A program made the position numbers and the translations under genes. The notes below the pieces were generated by a model. The model was not told the DNA's origin, ran no database searches, and saw only the letters and a program-made list of their open reading frames with translations. Of a stretch of 64,000 nucleotides of DNA, positions 35,314-44,831 are shown in pieces. Source of the DNA: Arthrobacter sp. DNA4 (GTDB taxonomy: Bacteria > Actinomycetota > Actinomycetes > Actinomycetales > Micrococcaceae); the NCBI RefSeq assembly GCF_024362385.1, contig NZ_CP101466.1:2108001-2172000 (forward strand), given 5' to 3'. Numbering within the stretch: position 1 is the first letter of the stretch; each line of letters starts with the position of its first letter.

Positions 35314-36699
35314 CTAACCAGCGAGGCCGTGGGTAGCTGTAGCTGTGCCCGCGGACACGGTCGCGGCCGTGAGGACGGCCGTCTCCCGCTCACTCTGCTG
35401 CACCTCGTCGAGTTCCTTGAGCGTGTACTTTTTGGTCTCCTTCGCGGTGAGGGCTGAGATCCCTGCCAGGACCATGAACCCGAGCGCGACCATGGACGGG
35501 CCGACCCAATCTTTCAGATCGGGGCCAGCGAGTGCTGTCGAGAGTACGGGGCCGATGACGCCCGAAATGGCGAAGCCGATCTGGGTGCCAAGGGCGAGCC
35601 CGGAGACGCGCAGCCGGCCGGGGAACATCTCGGCGAAGAACGCGGGCCAGGACGCATTAACCATTGAGTAGAAGAGGGAGTAGTTGACGATGCCAAACAG
35701 GAAGATCAGCGACCAGTTGCCGGTCGTGATTGACCAGAGGTAGGGCACCATCGTGATTCCTACGCCGCCCGTTGCGATGAGGAACATCGTTTTGCGGCCG
35801 ATCTTGTCCACAAGGAATCCTGCCAGGGGCGTGATTCCGAGGGCGATCACTGCCGAGACTGTGGTCGTCAGGAGCATGGTCGGCTTATCCAGCTTGTATC
35901 CGGCGGTCCCGAACGCCACCGAGAAGGTCTGCATCATGTAGCTTGTGCCCGCGATGAGCGCACAGAATACGATCCGCAGCACCGCGCGCCAGTGGAAGCG
36001 CAAAAGGTGCCTGAGGGGGGCGACGTTCACCTTGGCGGTCTGGACCTTTACGAACTCAGGCGGCTCCTGGATGTGGCGGCGGATCAGGTATGCAGCGACG
36101 ACTACGACGGCAGAGGCCCAGAATGGAAGCCGCCAACCCCAACTCAGCAACTGCTCCGAGGGCATGGCTGCGATCGGGATGAAGACCAGCAGTGTGAGCA
36201 GCGTGCCGGAGGAGGATCCCAACGTGGTGAAGCTCGCAAGGAAGCCGCGTCGGCCCTCGGAAGCATGCTCCAGGCTCATGGTGATGGCACTGGGCTGCTC
36301 GCCGGAAAGGCACAGTCCTTGGATGACGCGGATCAGCACGAGCAGGATCGGAGCAAGAGGACCGATTTGGGCGTACGTGGGCAGGCACCCGATCAGGAAG
36401 GTACAGCCGCCGATGCCGAACAGCGTGATCATCATGACGAACTTGCGGCCGCGGCGGTCACCCAGCGGCCCCAGGATGAGAGAGCCGAGCGGGCGTACCG
36501 CGTAGCCGACCGCGAAGGTGACCATGGCGAGCAGCACGCTGATGCCCTGGGGGAGCTCGGGCGAGAAGAAGAGGACGTTCAGAATCAACGCGGACGAGGT
36601 GCCGTACACGGCGAAGTCGTAGTACTCCAGCGTCGTGCCGATCCAGGCCGCGACCGCGGCCCTGACCGGGGTCTTCTTCGGAAGTAAGGTTTCAGTCAT
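35314..36699 (-). CDS. MFS transporter, metabolite:H+ symporter (MHS) family
   Basis: A 461-residue, 12-helix permease. The N-terminal AAVAAWIGTTLEYYDFAVYG, the loop motif GPLGDRRGRKFVMM and RVIQGLCLSGEQPSA are diagnostic of the MHS family (ShiA, KgtP, ProP-like importers of organic acids or osmolytes). A GGAG site precedes ATG 36699. The gene is flanked by non-coding DNA and shares no operon, so the cargo is unclear. Confidence 0.9.
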   Translation of the reverse strand: MTETLLPKKTPVRAAVAAWIGTTLEYYDFAVYGTSSALILNVLFFSPELPQGISVLLAMVTFAVGYAVRPLGSLILGPLGDRRGRKFVMMITLFGIGGCTFLIGCLPTYAQIGPLAPILLVLIRVIQGLCLSGEQPSAITMSLEHASEGRRGFLASFTTLGSSSGTLLTLLVFIPIAAMPSEQLLSWGWRLPFWASAVVVVAAYLIRRHIQEPPEFVKVQTAKVNVAPLRHLLRFHWRAVLRIVFCALIAGTSYMMQTFSVAFGTAGYKLDKPTMLLTTTVSAVIALGITPLAGFLVDKIGRKTMFLIATGGVGITMVPYLWSITTGNWSLIFLFGIVNYSLFYSMVNASWPAFFAEMFPGRLRVSGLALGTQIGFAISGVIGPVLSTALAGPDLKDWVGPSMVALGFMVLAGISALTAKETKKYTLKELDEVQQSERETAVLTAATVSAGTATATHGLAG

Positions 36700-36966
36700 T
36701 TCGTCTCCGTGGGTGATTGGGTGAACACCGGCTGCCGCTACACCTGGGCTCTGGGAAAGAGATTTCGAGTGGAATATCCGGTTGGTCCTGCTGTGAGCTC
36801 TCTCGCAAGTCGTGTTTACGGCTTTGCGGACCGGCCCCAGACATCAAGTTAACGTTTGCGGTGTGGGTCACACAAAGTCCGCTTTTATGTACCTACATAG
36901 CGATTCGTTATGGCATAGAGGCGAAGAACGGGAGGCCTTGGACAACAGGAAGCTCGACGTGGTTCC

Positions 36967-39146
36967 CTAACGAAGAGGGTTTGACGAGGGGCGACTATTT
37001 CCACGACGCTGCACCGCTTCCTCCACCAATTCGGACATCCACGCTCGGTGTCCCCGGTGAAGGGCCATCCCCGGGGGTAGTCCCTGGACGGACGGGACTG
37101 AGCCGGCGATGTCGATGGTGATGCGGCCATTGCCAAGCGGGGCGTTGGAGATGTGCAGGTCCCCGAAGGATTCGGGGAGGACGGGATCGAGCCACACGCC
37201 GCCGGCAGACACGACCGGGTCGTAGCGCATCAGGCTGGACACGATCTGGATGGGTGCGGTGGCTGCCCATGCCTGAGGCGAGCAGGCGGTGGGGTAGGGA
37301 ACGGGAGTGGCGAGGTGGTCCCGGCTGAAGCCGCAGAACAGTTCCGGGAGGCGGCCGTCGGAGAACTCTGTCGCGTCCATCATCCCGGTGGCGATTTTCT
37401 GCGCTTCGGCGACGAAGCCGTACCGGAGGAGCCCCGCCGTGATGATGGCGTTGTCGTGGGGCCAAACGGACCCGTTGTGGTAGCTGGCCGGGTTGTAGGC
37501 GCCCATGTTGCTGGCCAGGGTGCGTACGCCCCAGCCGCTGAACATTTCCGGTGACATCAGGTGCGCGGCGACTTGCGGTGCTTTGTCTTCGTCGATCAGA
37601 CCTTGAAGCAGGCAGTGCCCCATGTTCGAGGCACAGGCATCAACCTGCCGTTTCCTGCCGTCTAGCGCGATGGCGTAGTACCCTCGCTCCGGGATCCAGA
37701 ATTGCTCGTTGAACTGCTTCTTCAGCCGGGCAGCGCGATCGGTGAGGTCGTTGCCCAATGCCATGTCACCGGCCTCGTAGGCCAGCCATGCCCGTGACAG
37801 GTAGGCGACGTAGACGTAGGCCTGTACCTCGCAGAGCGCGATTGGTGGCTCGGCCAGGCTGCCGTCGGCAAAGTTGATGCCGTCCCAGGAGTCTTTCCAG
37901 CCTTGATTGACCAGCCCCTGATCGTTGAGCCGTTGGTACTCGACGAAGCCGTCGCCGTCCTTGTCGCCGTAGTTCACGATCCAGTCCAGTGCGCGGTCGG
38001 CGTGGGGCAGCAGGGCCTTGATGGTGTCCGCGGCGAATCCCCAACGACTGACCGCACCGAGCACCATCAGGAACAGGGGAGTGGCGTCCACGCTGCCGTA
38101 GTAGTTCGACTTGCCGCCCAGGGACAGGCCGCTGGAGACGTCGAGCCGTACCTCGTGGAGGATCTTGCCGGGTTCCTCTTCCGTCATGGGGTCCACCACG
38201 GTGCCTTGGCGATCGGCGAGGGTCTGGAGTGTGCCCAGGGCCAGCGAAGGGTCTACCGGCAAAGCCATCACCGAGGCCCACAAGGAGTCCCTTCCAAACA
38301 GGGTCATGAACCAGGGCGCCCCGGCGGCGACGACGACGCGCTCCGGATGGTCGGGGTCCTCGATCCGCAGAGCGCCCAGGTCGTCATAACTGCGGCGCAG
38401 GGTCCGTTCCACGGAGCGGTTGGCTACCTGCAGTTCGGGGATTTTCGCAACCCACTCCCGCCGGCGGCGGTCTCGGGGGGACAGGCTATCCCCCTCGGAA
38501 TGGGCGAAAGCCGGTGCGTGGGCTCCATCGTTGGTGGGCAGAACGGTCAGGACTGTGCTCCATTGCCCATGAGCGGGTACGGACACCCGATACTGGACGG
38601 TGTTACCGGAAATGTCGGCACCAGGTACGTGGATGGCGGTGCCTTTGCGGACGTCCTGCCAACTGGCCCGAATGGTGAGCATCCCGTCGTCGGCTTCCCG
38701 TGTTTGCTCCCACTGTCGCCGGATACGTGCCTCCTTCACCTCGAAGAGGTCCGCGTAGTCGGCCCCCGTTTCCAGAACGATGAGGCACTCAGCCGGCTCC
38801 TGGGAGTAGTTCTGGACGGTGAGCTGCTCCTGGAGGCCGGCCCCGACTTCCGCAGCCGTTCCACGATAAGTGGGCTGTCCGCGTAGCCGTCGGACCGGGG
38901 GATCCTTGCAACAAATGCGGCACGGAACGGCTCCTTTGTCTCCGCTGTGAGTGGTTCAAGCGCCTGTCCATTCACGGTGAGTCGCCAGGCAGAAAGGATC
39001 CTGACGTCGGCCACGAAGAGGCCGTGCGGACGGTCGGCCTGAATATCCCCGTTGGACGACGAAATACAGAAGGATGAGCCCTCGACCAACGTCACAGAGC
39101 CAGCCCCTAGTGGACCGGCCGCCGTATCCGCATTCCACCCCGCCAT
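36967..39146 (-). pseudogene. Glycogen-debranching-type glycosidase (amylo-alpha-1,6-glucosidase family), frameshifted
   Basis: The N-terminal domain (from ATG 39146 with GGAGG; VEGSSFCISSSNGDI, LFVADVRILSAWRL) and the large (alpha/alpha)6 catalytic domain (PWFMTLFGRDSLWASVMA, then NQGWKDSWDGINFADG, YHNGSVWPHDNAII) form one protein of about 725 residues. The N-terminal frame ends and the catalytic frame begins around 38848, where one base is missing after VERLR, so QEQLTVQNYSQEPAECLIVL is only in the second frame. Apart from this shift the gene looks intact. Family members cleave alpha-glucosidic branches in glycogen or act on glucosylglycerol-type solutes. Confidence 0.82.
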
Positions 39147-39350
39147 TCTGGCCTCCTCCGCGACCACCGAAGCGCCGCACAAGCAGACACCGTGCTCGCC
39201 GCGGCCTCTTCGAAATGACGCTACGCTTGGTTGCCAGTCGCCGCCAGAGCGGAGGCGTGAAGTAAGCCGGAACTCGTCTACGCCGGCGTTCGCCAGGGAC
39301 AACGGGGTGAAGGACGGCGGGCAGCGGATCAGCCGGGACGATCCTTGCGG

Positions 39351-39905
39351 CTAGGCCACGCGCAAGCCCACGCCCCTGGTCACTTTGCGGATCTCGTCGG
39401 ACTTCAGGCCGCTTGCCCCGGCAAGTTGGTAGTCGTCAAGCAGTCGGGATTTCCTGGCCAGGGCCAGTACCTGCGTGCGTTGTTCCTCTGCGGCACTCCG
39501 GGTGCCCTCGGCTGCCGCCAACTCCGCGGCCAATCCTGCAATGAGGTCCAGATGGCGGTTTCGGGTTTGGCCCGACGGGTACAGCTCGCCGCGTGCCAGC
39601 GCGGCAGACCGGATACTGGCGGCAGGCAGGCCCGCGGCCTTTGCGACGGCGGCAACCTTCACGCCGTCGCACACGGCCTGGGCAACGCAGTCACCCAGCT
39701 CGGCGGTGAGGGCACGCACCCGGCTGGACCGGAGCGCGATAGTCGTCCGCAGTTGGGCCAGCATGGCCAGCGCTTGTTGGGCGCGGGCAGTAGCGGGGTC
39801 CGGCTTCGGCACGCCCCGGTACCGGTAGGCGGCCACGCCGGCACCGCCCGTCCCGGTGCCGGCCGTACGCGCAAGTATCCGTTCCTGAATCTCTCTACTG
39901 GGCAC
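39351..39905 (-). CDS. Hypothetical protein with helix-turn-helix-like segments
   Basis: A 184-residue protein starting at GTG 39905 with AAGGAG upstream. Two short segments resemble DNA-binding helix-turn-helices: VAAVAKAAGLPAASIRSA near residue 85 and LAGASGLKSDEIRKVTRGV at the end, linked by an alanine-rich helical region. No family name is justified. Possible regulatory or nucleoid role. Confidence 0.65.
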   Translation of the reverse strand: MPSREIQERILARTAGTGTGGAGVAAYRYRGVPKPDPATARAQQALAMLAQLRTTIALRSSRVRALTAELGDCVAQAVCDGVKVAAVAKAAGLPAASIRSAALARGELYPSGQTRNRHLDLIAGLAAELAAAEGTRSAAEEQRTQVLALARKSRLLDDYQLAGASGLKSDEIRKVTRGVGLRVA

Positions 39906-40131
39906 CTTTGCTCCTTGTCTTTCGTTGGTGGTGTTTCCATGTCAACGCGGCTTCCCAGCAGCAGGGGCACCTTTCCCGCGGTTTGTCCCGGCGGTCTGGA
40001 AGGAACGTGCCGGGGGCCGGCGCTGTGCCTTCCTCAGGTCTCTCCACCCTGCAGGTTACGCCGCGGGCAAGCCCGCCAGGCAATACCGAAAGTGCATGGA
40101 GCAATACGCGAAAGTTCTGGCCTGCCCCGTC

Positions 40132-40146
40132 ATAAGGGCTGCTTAT
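40132..40146. promoter_or_regulatory. ATAAG-N5-CTTAT palindrome upstream of the aminotransferase
   Basis: ATAAG-GGCTG-CTTAT lies 95 bp before the aminotransferase start. The same palindrome with another spacer occurs at 42691. LysR proteins of the Nac type bind ATA-N9-TAT sequences, which both sites fit, and a LysR gene is at 42718. The remainder of the 335-bp gap (39906-40240) shows no gene. Confidence 0.5.
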
Positions 40147-40240
40147 CTGTCCACGCACTTTAGGTCTTATCCAAGAGCATGGTTCCTTCCCTAGGCTCGA
40201 ATGAACCACCCTCATCCGTACCGGAAGCCTGGAAGAGAAC

Positions 40241-41449
40241 ATGCCTGAATTCGTGCCCGCATCCCGCGTTACCCGTATCAAATCCTCACCCAGCGTTGCC
40301 GCGGCGGCACGCGTGCGGGAGCTCAAGGCCGAGGGCCGCCGGATCCTGGACCTGACGGTCGGCGAGCCGGATTTTGATACACCGCAGCACATCAAGGACG
40401 CTGCCATCGCAGCCATCGGCCGGGGTGAAACCAAATACACGTCGGTGACTGGGACGCCCGAATTGCAAAAGGCCATCCTGCAGACGCTGCAGCGCAAAAC
40501 CGGCCAGCAGTACACGCCGGGTGAGATCACCATCGGCGGCGGCGGGAAGCAGGTCATCTTCACCGCATTCATGGCCACCCTGGACCAAGGCGACGAGGTT
40601 GTCATCCCCGCACCCTACTGGGTCTCCTACCCGGACATGGTGCTCGCCAACGAAGGCACCCCTGTGATCGTTTCCTGCGGCGAGGATACTGGCTTCAAGC
40701 TCACCCCCACGGCCCTGGCAGGGGCACTGACGGAGCGCACCAAGTGGGTCATCCTCAATACCCCCTCCAACCCCACAGGAGCGGTGTACTCCCGTGAGGA
40801 ACTGGCCGCACTGGCGGCCGTCCTCAAGGACCATCCGGCCGTCTACGTCCTCACGGATGAAATCTACGACGAGATCCACTTCGGCGAAGAGCACACCACC
40901 AGCCTGGTGGCCGTTGCCCCTGAGCTCAAGGACCGTGTGCTGGTTACGAATGGCGTCTCCAAGGCCTATGCCATGACGGGCTGGCGCTTGGGCTATGCCG
41001 GTGGGCCGGGGCCCTTGGTGGCTGCCATCAACAAGCTGCAGTCCCAGATGTCCTCCTGCCCGTCTTCCATCAGCCAGGCAGCTGCTGCCGCGGCTCTTAC
41101 CGGAGACCAGGCATTCGTCCACGAAAGCGTGAACGTGTACCGCGAACGGCGCGATGCGGCAATCAGCGGGCTGAACGCCGTCAAGGGCCTGCAATGCGCG
41201 ACGCCGGATGGCGCCTTTTACGCCTACGTCAACTGTGCCGGGGTCATCGGCAAGACGACCCCCGATGGCAAGCAGATCACCAACGACGAGGACTTCACGC
41301 TGTACCTGCTGGAAGCAGCCTCTGTTGCCGTTATCCAGGGTTCGGCCTACGGGCTAAGCCCCTACTTCCGGATCTCCTACGCCACCGGGCTGCCGGTGAT
41401 CGAGGAATCCATTGCCGCCATCGAAAAGGCCGTCACGGCGCTGGCCTGA
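40241..41449 (+). CDS. Class I pyridoxal-phosphate aminotransferase
   Basis: A 402-residue fold-type I aminotransferase of the aspartate aminotransferase Ib subgroup. Visible are GEPDFDTP near residue 42, the cofactor-binding NTPSNPTGAVYS, the aspartate in VLTDEIYDEI and the Schiff-base lysine in TNGVSKAYAMTGWRLGY; the substrate arginine is in YFRISYAT. The ATG at 40241 is preceded by GGAAGAG. It is 45 bp upstream of an aldolase gene, so it probably makes a 2-oxo acid that the aldolase cleaves, for example from a 4-hydroxyglutamate-type amino acid. Confidence 0.9.
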   Translation: MPEFVPASRVTRIKSSPSVAAAARVRELKAEGRRILDLTVGEPDFDTPQHIKDAAIAAIGRGETKYTSVTGTPELQKAILQTLQRKTGQQYTPGEITIGGGGKQVIFTAFMATLDQGDEVVIPAPYWVSYPDMVLANEGTPVIVSCGEDTGFKLTPTALAGALTERTKWVILNTPSNPTGAVYSREELAALAAVLKDHPAVYVLTDEIYDEIHFGEEHTTSLVAVAPELKDRVLVTNGVSKAYAMTGWRLGYAGGPGPLVAAINKLQSQMSSCPSSISQAAAAAALTGDQAFVHESVNVYRERRDAAISGLNAVKGLQCATPDGAFYAYVNCAGVIGKTTPDGKQITNDEDFTLYLLEAASVAVIQGSAYGLSPYFRISYATGLPVIEESIAAIEKAVTALA

Positions 41450-41494
41450 CCCAACCTTCCCCTTGCCTACTCTTTCCAACAACAGGAGCTCCCC

Positions 41495-42190
41495 ATGATC
41501 CACGTCAAAACGAAATTCGACCGGCCCTCGGAGGACGCCATTCAGCGCCTTTCCAAGTTTTCCTCCGCCACAGTGCATGAAGCACAGGGCCGCAAGGGCG
41601 CCCTGAGCTCCAGGATTAAGCCCATCGACCGCAGCATGTCCTTTTGCGGACCCGCCGTCACCGTGGTCTGTGCACCCCGGGACAACCTGATGCTCCAGGT
41701 GGCCATCCACTATGCGCAGAAGGGCGATGTTGTCCTGGTGTCCGCCGGTGAGTACGAAGAGGCGGGGACTTTCGGCGATGTGCTGGGCAACGCCATGAAG
41801 GCAAAGGGCCTGGCCGGTATGGTCACGGACTCCGGCGTCCGCGACACCAAGGACCTGATCGAACTTGGATTGCCGGTGTTCTCCGGCAGTATCTGCATCA
41901 AGGGGACGGTCAAGGAAACCATTGGGCCCATCAACCATCCACTGGTGTTTGGTGATGAGATTGTCTACCCGGGCGATGTCCTCCTGGGTGACGCCGACGG
42001 TGTGGTGGTGGTCCGCAAGGATGAGATCGAGCAAGTCATCAAGCTGTCGCAGGCACGCGTTGACGCGGAGGACGACCTCATTCGCCGCTACAAGGAAGGG
42101 GGGACCACCATCGAGTTGTGCAAACTGACGGATGTGCTGAAGGCGAAGGGCCTGCTGGTCGAGGATGCTGAACTGCAACCTGCGATGTAG
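41495..42190 (+). CDS. RraA-like aldolase (4-hydroxy-4-methyl-2-oxoglutarate aldolase family)
   Basis: A 231-residue RraA-fold protein. The aldolase signature Gly followed by Asp-x-Gly-Val-Arg-Asp (TDSGVRDTKDL near residue 112) and the lysine/phosphate loop GEYEEAGTFGDVLGNA match the class II HMG/CHA aldolases that release pyruvate or oxaloacetate from 4-hydroxy-2-oxo acids. It lacks the features of the RNase E inhibitor subgroup. ATG 41495 has CAGGAG upstream. It is the partner of the upstream aminotransferase. Confidence 0.86.
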   Translation: MIHVKTKFDRPSEDAIQRLSKFSSATVHEAQGRKGALSSRIKPIDRSMSFCGPAVTVVCAPRDNLMLQVAIHYAQKGDVVLVSAGEYEEAGTFGDVLGNAMKAKGLAGMVTDSGVRDTKDLIELGLPVFSGSICIKGTVKETIGPINHPLVFGDEIVYPGDVLLGDADGVVVVRKDEIEQVIKLSQARVDAEDDLIRRYKEGGTTIELCKLTDVLKAKGLLVEDAELQPAM

Positions 42191-42197
42191 CTCCTGC

Positions 42198-42253
42198 GTT
42201 GCTGCGTAACTGCCGTCATGACTCCTTCGTTGTGACGACAGTTACGCAGCAAC
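42198..42253. repeat. Long inverted repeat after the aldolase gene
   Basis: A 15-bp perfect stem GTTGCTGCGTAACTG (42198-42212) pairs with 42239-42253, and after one mismatch five more base pairs (CGTCA/TGACG) extend it. It forms a 20-bp hairpin with a 14-base loop, immediately after the aldolase stop codon. Similar extragenic palindromes are widespread in Arthrobacter genomes. Confidence 0.6.
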
Positions 42254-42267
42254 TCTCTGTTAAAACC

Positions 42268-42309
42268 AAGAGGCCCGGGTTCCTTTCGGAACTCCGGGCT
42301 TTGCCTCTT
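42268..42309. terminator. Bidirectional hairpin terminator
   Basis: Arms AAGAGG-CCCGG-GTTCC (42268-42283) pair with GGAAC...CCGGG...CCTCTT (42288-42309) around the loop TTTC, with a small bulge. It lies between convergent genes and can end both the aldolase message and the minus-strand small gene. Confidence 0.65.
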
Positions 42310-42336
42310 GCTGCCCCCGTGCGGCCGGGTACTGGC

Positions 42337-42579
42337 TTAGTTCATACCGGGCAGGAGGTAGGCGGGCGGACCCACCTGAGAGTCGTCCAGGTACCACATG
42401 GTGGAGCCGTTTTTGCCCGGCGGCATCATGCTGCCCTCAAACACGAATACCGGCTCCGCGGACGGGCCGTCCTCCGGCCGCCAGAAGCCGTTGGTGGGGC
42501 AGTGTGAACCGGTGCTTGCTTTGAGCTGGATTCTTCTTTCCGCTGTTTTCCGGTATCGCAGGCTGGTGATCTTTTTCAT
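42337..42579 (-). CDS. Small hypothetical protein
   Basis: An 80-residue protein with GGAG before ATG 42579. It contains SHCPTNGFWRPEDG and FEGSMMPPGKNGSTMWYLDD; a CPxxGxWxP...GSxMPP pattern like this occurs in a group of short bacterial proteins without an assigned role. Basic N-terminus, no membrane segment. Confidence 0.68.
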   Translation of the reverse strand: MKKITSLRYRKTAERRIQLKASTGSHCPTNGFWRPEDGPSAEPVFVFEGSMMPPGKNGSTMWYLDDSQVGPPAYLLPGMN

Positions 42580-42690
42580 GGTGGGCTCCGGGAATTTATT
42601 GCCGAGGTGAACGCTGTTTCAGCGGACCTTTATGGCTTTTATCCTAGAACTTCGGTTAAGCCTTGAATAAGACAAAACAAAAGTGCCCTG

Positions 42691-42705
42691 ATAAGCCGCC
42701 CTTAT
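42691..42705. promoter_or_regulatory. Second ATAAG-N5-CTTAT palindrome
   Basis: ATAAG-CCGCC-CTTAT lies 13 bp after the LysR gene's stop codon and 112 bp upstream of the small gene at 42579. With the copy at 40132 it brackets the aminotransferase-aldolase pair. Confidence 0.45.
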
Positions 42706-42717
42706 GATGCCCTCCGG

Positions 42718-43653
42718 TCACTGACCGGGAATGGGCGGGTATTTGCTGCGGAGCATTTCCTGGAGCATTTCCTTCAGTACCAGCAGGACCGCTGAACCGG
42801 CTTCGGACAGGGGCTCATGGTCCGGGGTGCACAGTGCGATTTTGCACTGCAGTGCGGGTTCGACGATCCGCAGGACCCGGAAGTCCTCCTCGTGGAACAG
42901 GGCATCCGCGGCCGACTTTGGCAGGATGGTTGCCCCGAGGTCCGTGCGCAGCAGTCGGGTGAGGGACGGGACCGATTCCACTTCACCCACCAGCTTCAGC
43001 TCCAGGCCCTTGCCTTCGATGCCTTTCTGAACCACCTGCCGCAGCGTGTGGATTTGTTCGGGCAGGAAGAGCCCAACCGTGGCCACCTCTTCGAGCGTGA
43101 TGCTGTCGGCGTCCCCAGCTACCGGAAGCTCCCGCCGGGAGTTAACAATCAGGTACAGGTCCTCGACGATGAGGGTGGTGAACTGCACCCCGCGGATCGG
43201 TCCGGGTTCATAGATGAGGGCCATGTCCAGCCTGCCGTTCTTGATGGCCTCGCTGAGCACACCACCGTAGATCTCGGTCAGGTGCAGCACGATGTCCGGG
43301 TAGCGCCGGCCCACCTCGCTGATGATCCGCGGGGTAAGGCTGGACGCCATGCTGTACGGCGCAATGGCAATGGAGACGCGGCCCGAGGGGGCAGCGCCGG
43401 AGGCTGCAACGTCGATTCTGGCCTGCTCTACCAGCCGCAGGATGGTCTGCGCGTGCCGGTACAGGGTGTGGCCGGTCGCCGTGGGCTCCACGCCCTGCTT
43501 GCTCCGGATCAGGAGCCGCTGTTTCAGCTCCGTTTCCAGGGCAGACACCTGCTGGCTCAGCGCGGGCTGGGCCACGTGGAGGGCGGCGGCCGCCTTGGTG
43601 ATGCTTCCTGAGTCGACGATCTTGACGAAGTACGCCAGCTTCCGGGTGTCCAT
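42718..43653 (-). CDS. LysR-family regulator, Nac-like
   Basis: A 311-residue LysR protein. The winged helix (MDTRKLAYFVKIVDSGSITK, then AAALHVAQPALSQQVSALE) and effector domain (VSIAIAPYSMASSLTPRII, then LDMALIYEPGP) are intact. The start MDTRKL and SGSITKAA resemble the nitrogen assimilation control (Nac) subgroup. ATG 43653 has AGAGGAG upstream. It is divergent from the pxp/idonate operon and next to the aminotransferase-aldolase pair; either or both may be its targets. Confidence 0.88.
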   Translation of the reverse strand: MDTRKLAYFVKIVDSGSITKAAAALHVAQPALSQQVSALETELKQRLLIRSKQGVEPTATGHTLYRHAQTILRLVEQARIDVAASGAAPSGRVSIAIAPYSMASSLTPRIISEVGRRYPDIVLHLTEIYGGVLSEAIKNGRLDMALIYEPGPIRGVQFTTLIVEDLYLIVNSRRELPVAGDADSITLEEVATVGLFLPEQIHTLRQVVQKGIEGKGLELKLVGEVESVPSLTRLLRTDLGATILPKSAADALFHEEDFRVLRIVEPALQCKIALCTPDHEPLSEAGSAVLLVLKEMLQEMLRSKYPPIPGQ

Positions 43654-44043
43654 AGCGCTCCTCTTTTCCGGCGGGGACGGCACAGCATGCGGGGTCATAC
43701 GTTGGCGCTATGGCGGGACAGGCATTACGTCTTTGTGTGATCCTAGTCTCGGGCATAGGTTAATTACAGATGACTTTCCAATGACCAAGACATTCTATCC
43801 CCGCCAAGCCATCGCCGATTTTGATGACTGCATATGTTTCTTGCATAGGCGGGGAAAGAATTTATTGGCCGCACGATTTTTACAGCTACGAAACAAGGCG
43901 TACATTCTTTGGGCACGCGCCAATAGCGCCGGTGAAGGTCATAGCTGTTCCCTATAGGGAGATACCGCATTCGTCTTTGTGTAGCTCAAATTCCGATGCC
44001 ACACTTATTTACACCCGCAGTACCCGGCAGAGAAAGGCCCGTA
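43654..44043. promoter_or_regulatory. Divergent promoter region of LysR and the pxp operon
   Basis: A 390-bp gap with no gene and visibly lower GC than the surroundings. It contains a perfect 12-bp palindrome TCCCTATAGGGA (43949-43960), 84 bp upstream of pxpA, and the half-symmetric GCATATGTTTCTTGCAT near 43829. These are candidate regulator sites for the operon. Confidence 0.5.
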
Positions 44044-44829
44044 ATGCCCACAGTCGATCTCGTAGCGGATCTTGGTGAAGGTTTTGGAGCCTACTCGATC
44101 GGTGACGACAAAGCCCTGCTGGAGATCGTGTCCAGCGCCAACATCGCCTGCGGCTTCCACGCAGGGGACCCCGCCATCATGGACGCCACGGTGGCCGAAT
44201 GTATCCGAAGGGGAGTCGGCATCGGCGCCCATCCGAGCTTCCCGGACCTCCGCGGCTTCGGCCGCCGGGCAATGGACCTCACCGCTGACGAGGTCCGCAC
44301 CGACGTCATCTACCAGCTGGGAGCCCTGTCAGCGTTTGCCGCCTACCACGGCGGTTCCGTCTCCCACCTTGCCCCGCATGGCCGCCTGGGCAACCTGGTG
44401 GCGACACGCGCCGATTATGCAGGAGCCGTAGCGGATGCCGCCGTGCGCGTGGATCCCGCCCTGATCATCCTGGCGCAGGATGGTGAACTCGCCACCGCCG
44501 CCGCGGAGCGCGGCCTGCGGGTGGCCATCGTCGGCATCGCGGACCGCGCCTACCAGGATGACGGCACACTGGTGCCGCGCAGCCAGCCCGGCGCCGTGAT
44601 CCATGACCCCGCCGTCATCGTCGAGCGCACCGTGCGGATGGTACGTGAGGGACTGATCGAGACTGCCTCTGGCAGGGACATCGCCATCCAGGCAGACACG
44701 GTGCTGCTGCATGGTGACAACCCTGGCGCCGTCGAACTGGCCCGCCTGATCCGCAGCGAACTGATTGCCGCGGGCGTCACCATCGCCCCGTTGGCAGAGG
44801 TGCTCGCCGCAAAGCAGAAGGTGTCCTGA
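44044..44829 (+). CDS. pxpA: 5-oxoprolinase subunit A-like (LamB/YcsF family)
   Basis: A 261-residue LamB/YcsF protein. VDLVADLGEGFGAYSIGDD, SANIACGFHAGDP and GIGAHPSFPDLRGFGRR are family signatures. With PxpB and PxpC it forms the prokaryotic ATP-dependent 5-oxoprolinase, opening pyroglutamate to glutamate. ATG 44044 follows AAAGG. One difference from textbook members is LAPHGRLGNL, where most have a KPHGALYN motif, so the substrate may not be 5-oxoproline. First gene of an eight-gene + strand operon. Confidence 0.85.
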   Translation: MPTVDLVADLGEGFGAYSIGDDKALLEIVSSANIACGFHAGDPAIMDATVAECIRRGVGIGAHPSFPDLRGFGRRAMDLTADEVRTDVIYQLGALSAFAAYHGGSVSHLAPHGRLGNLVATRADYAGAVADAAVRVDPALIILAQDGELATAAAERGLRVAIVGIADRAYQDDGTLVPRSQPGAVIHDPAVIVERTVRMVREGLIETASGRDIAIQADTVLLHGDNPGAVELARLIRSELIAAGVTIAPLAEVLAAKQKVS

Positions 44830-44831
44830 CG

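Noticed and set aside
41495..42190. RNase E regulator RraA.
   Set aside because: The aldolase DSGVRD signature and the transaminase partner favour the HMG/CHA aldolase branch.
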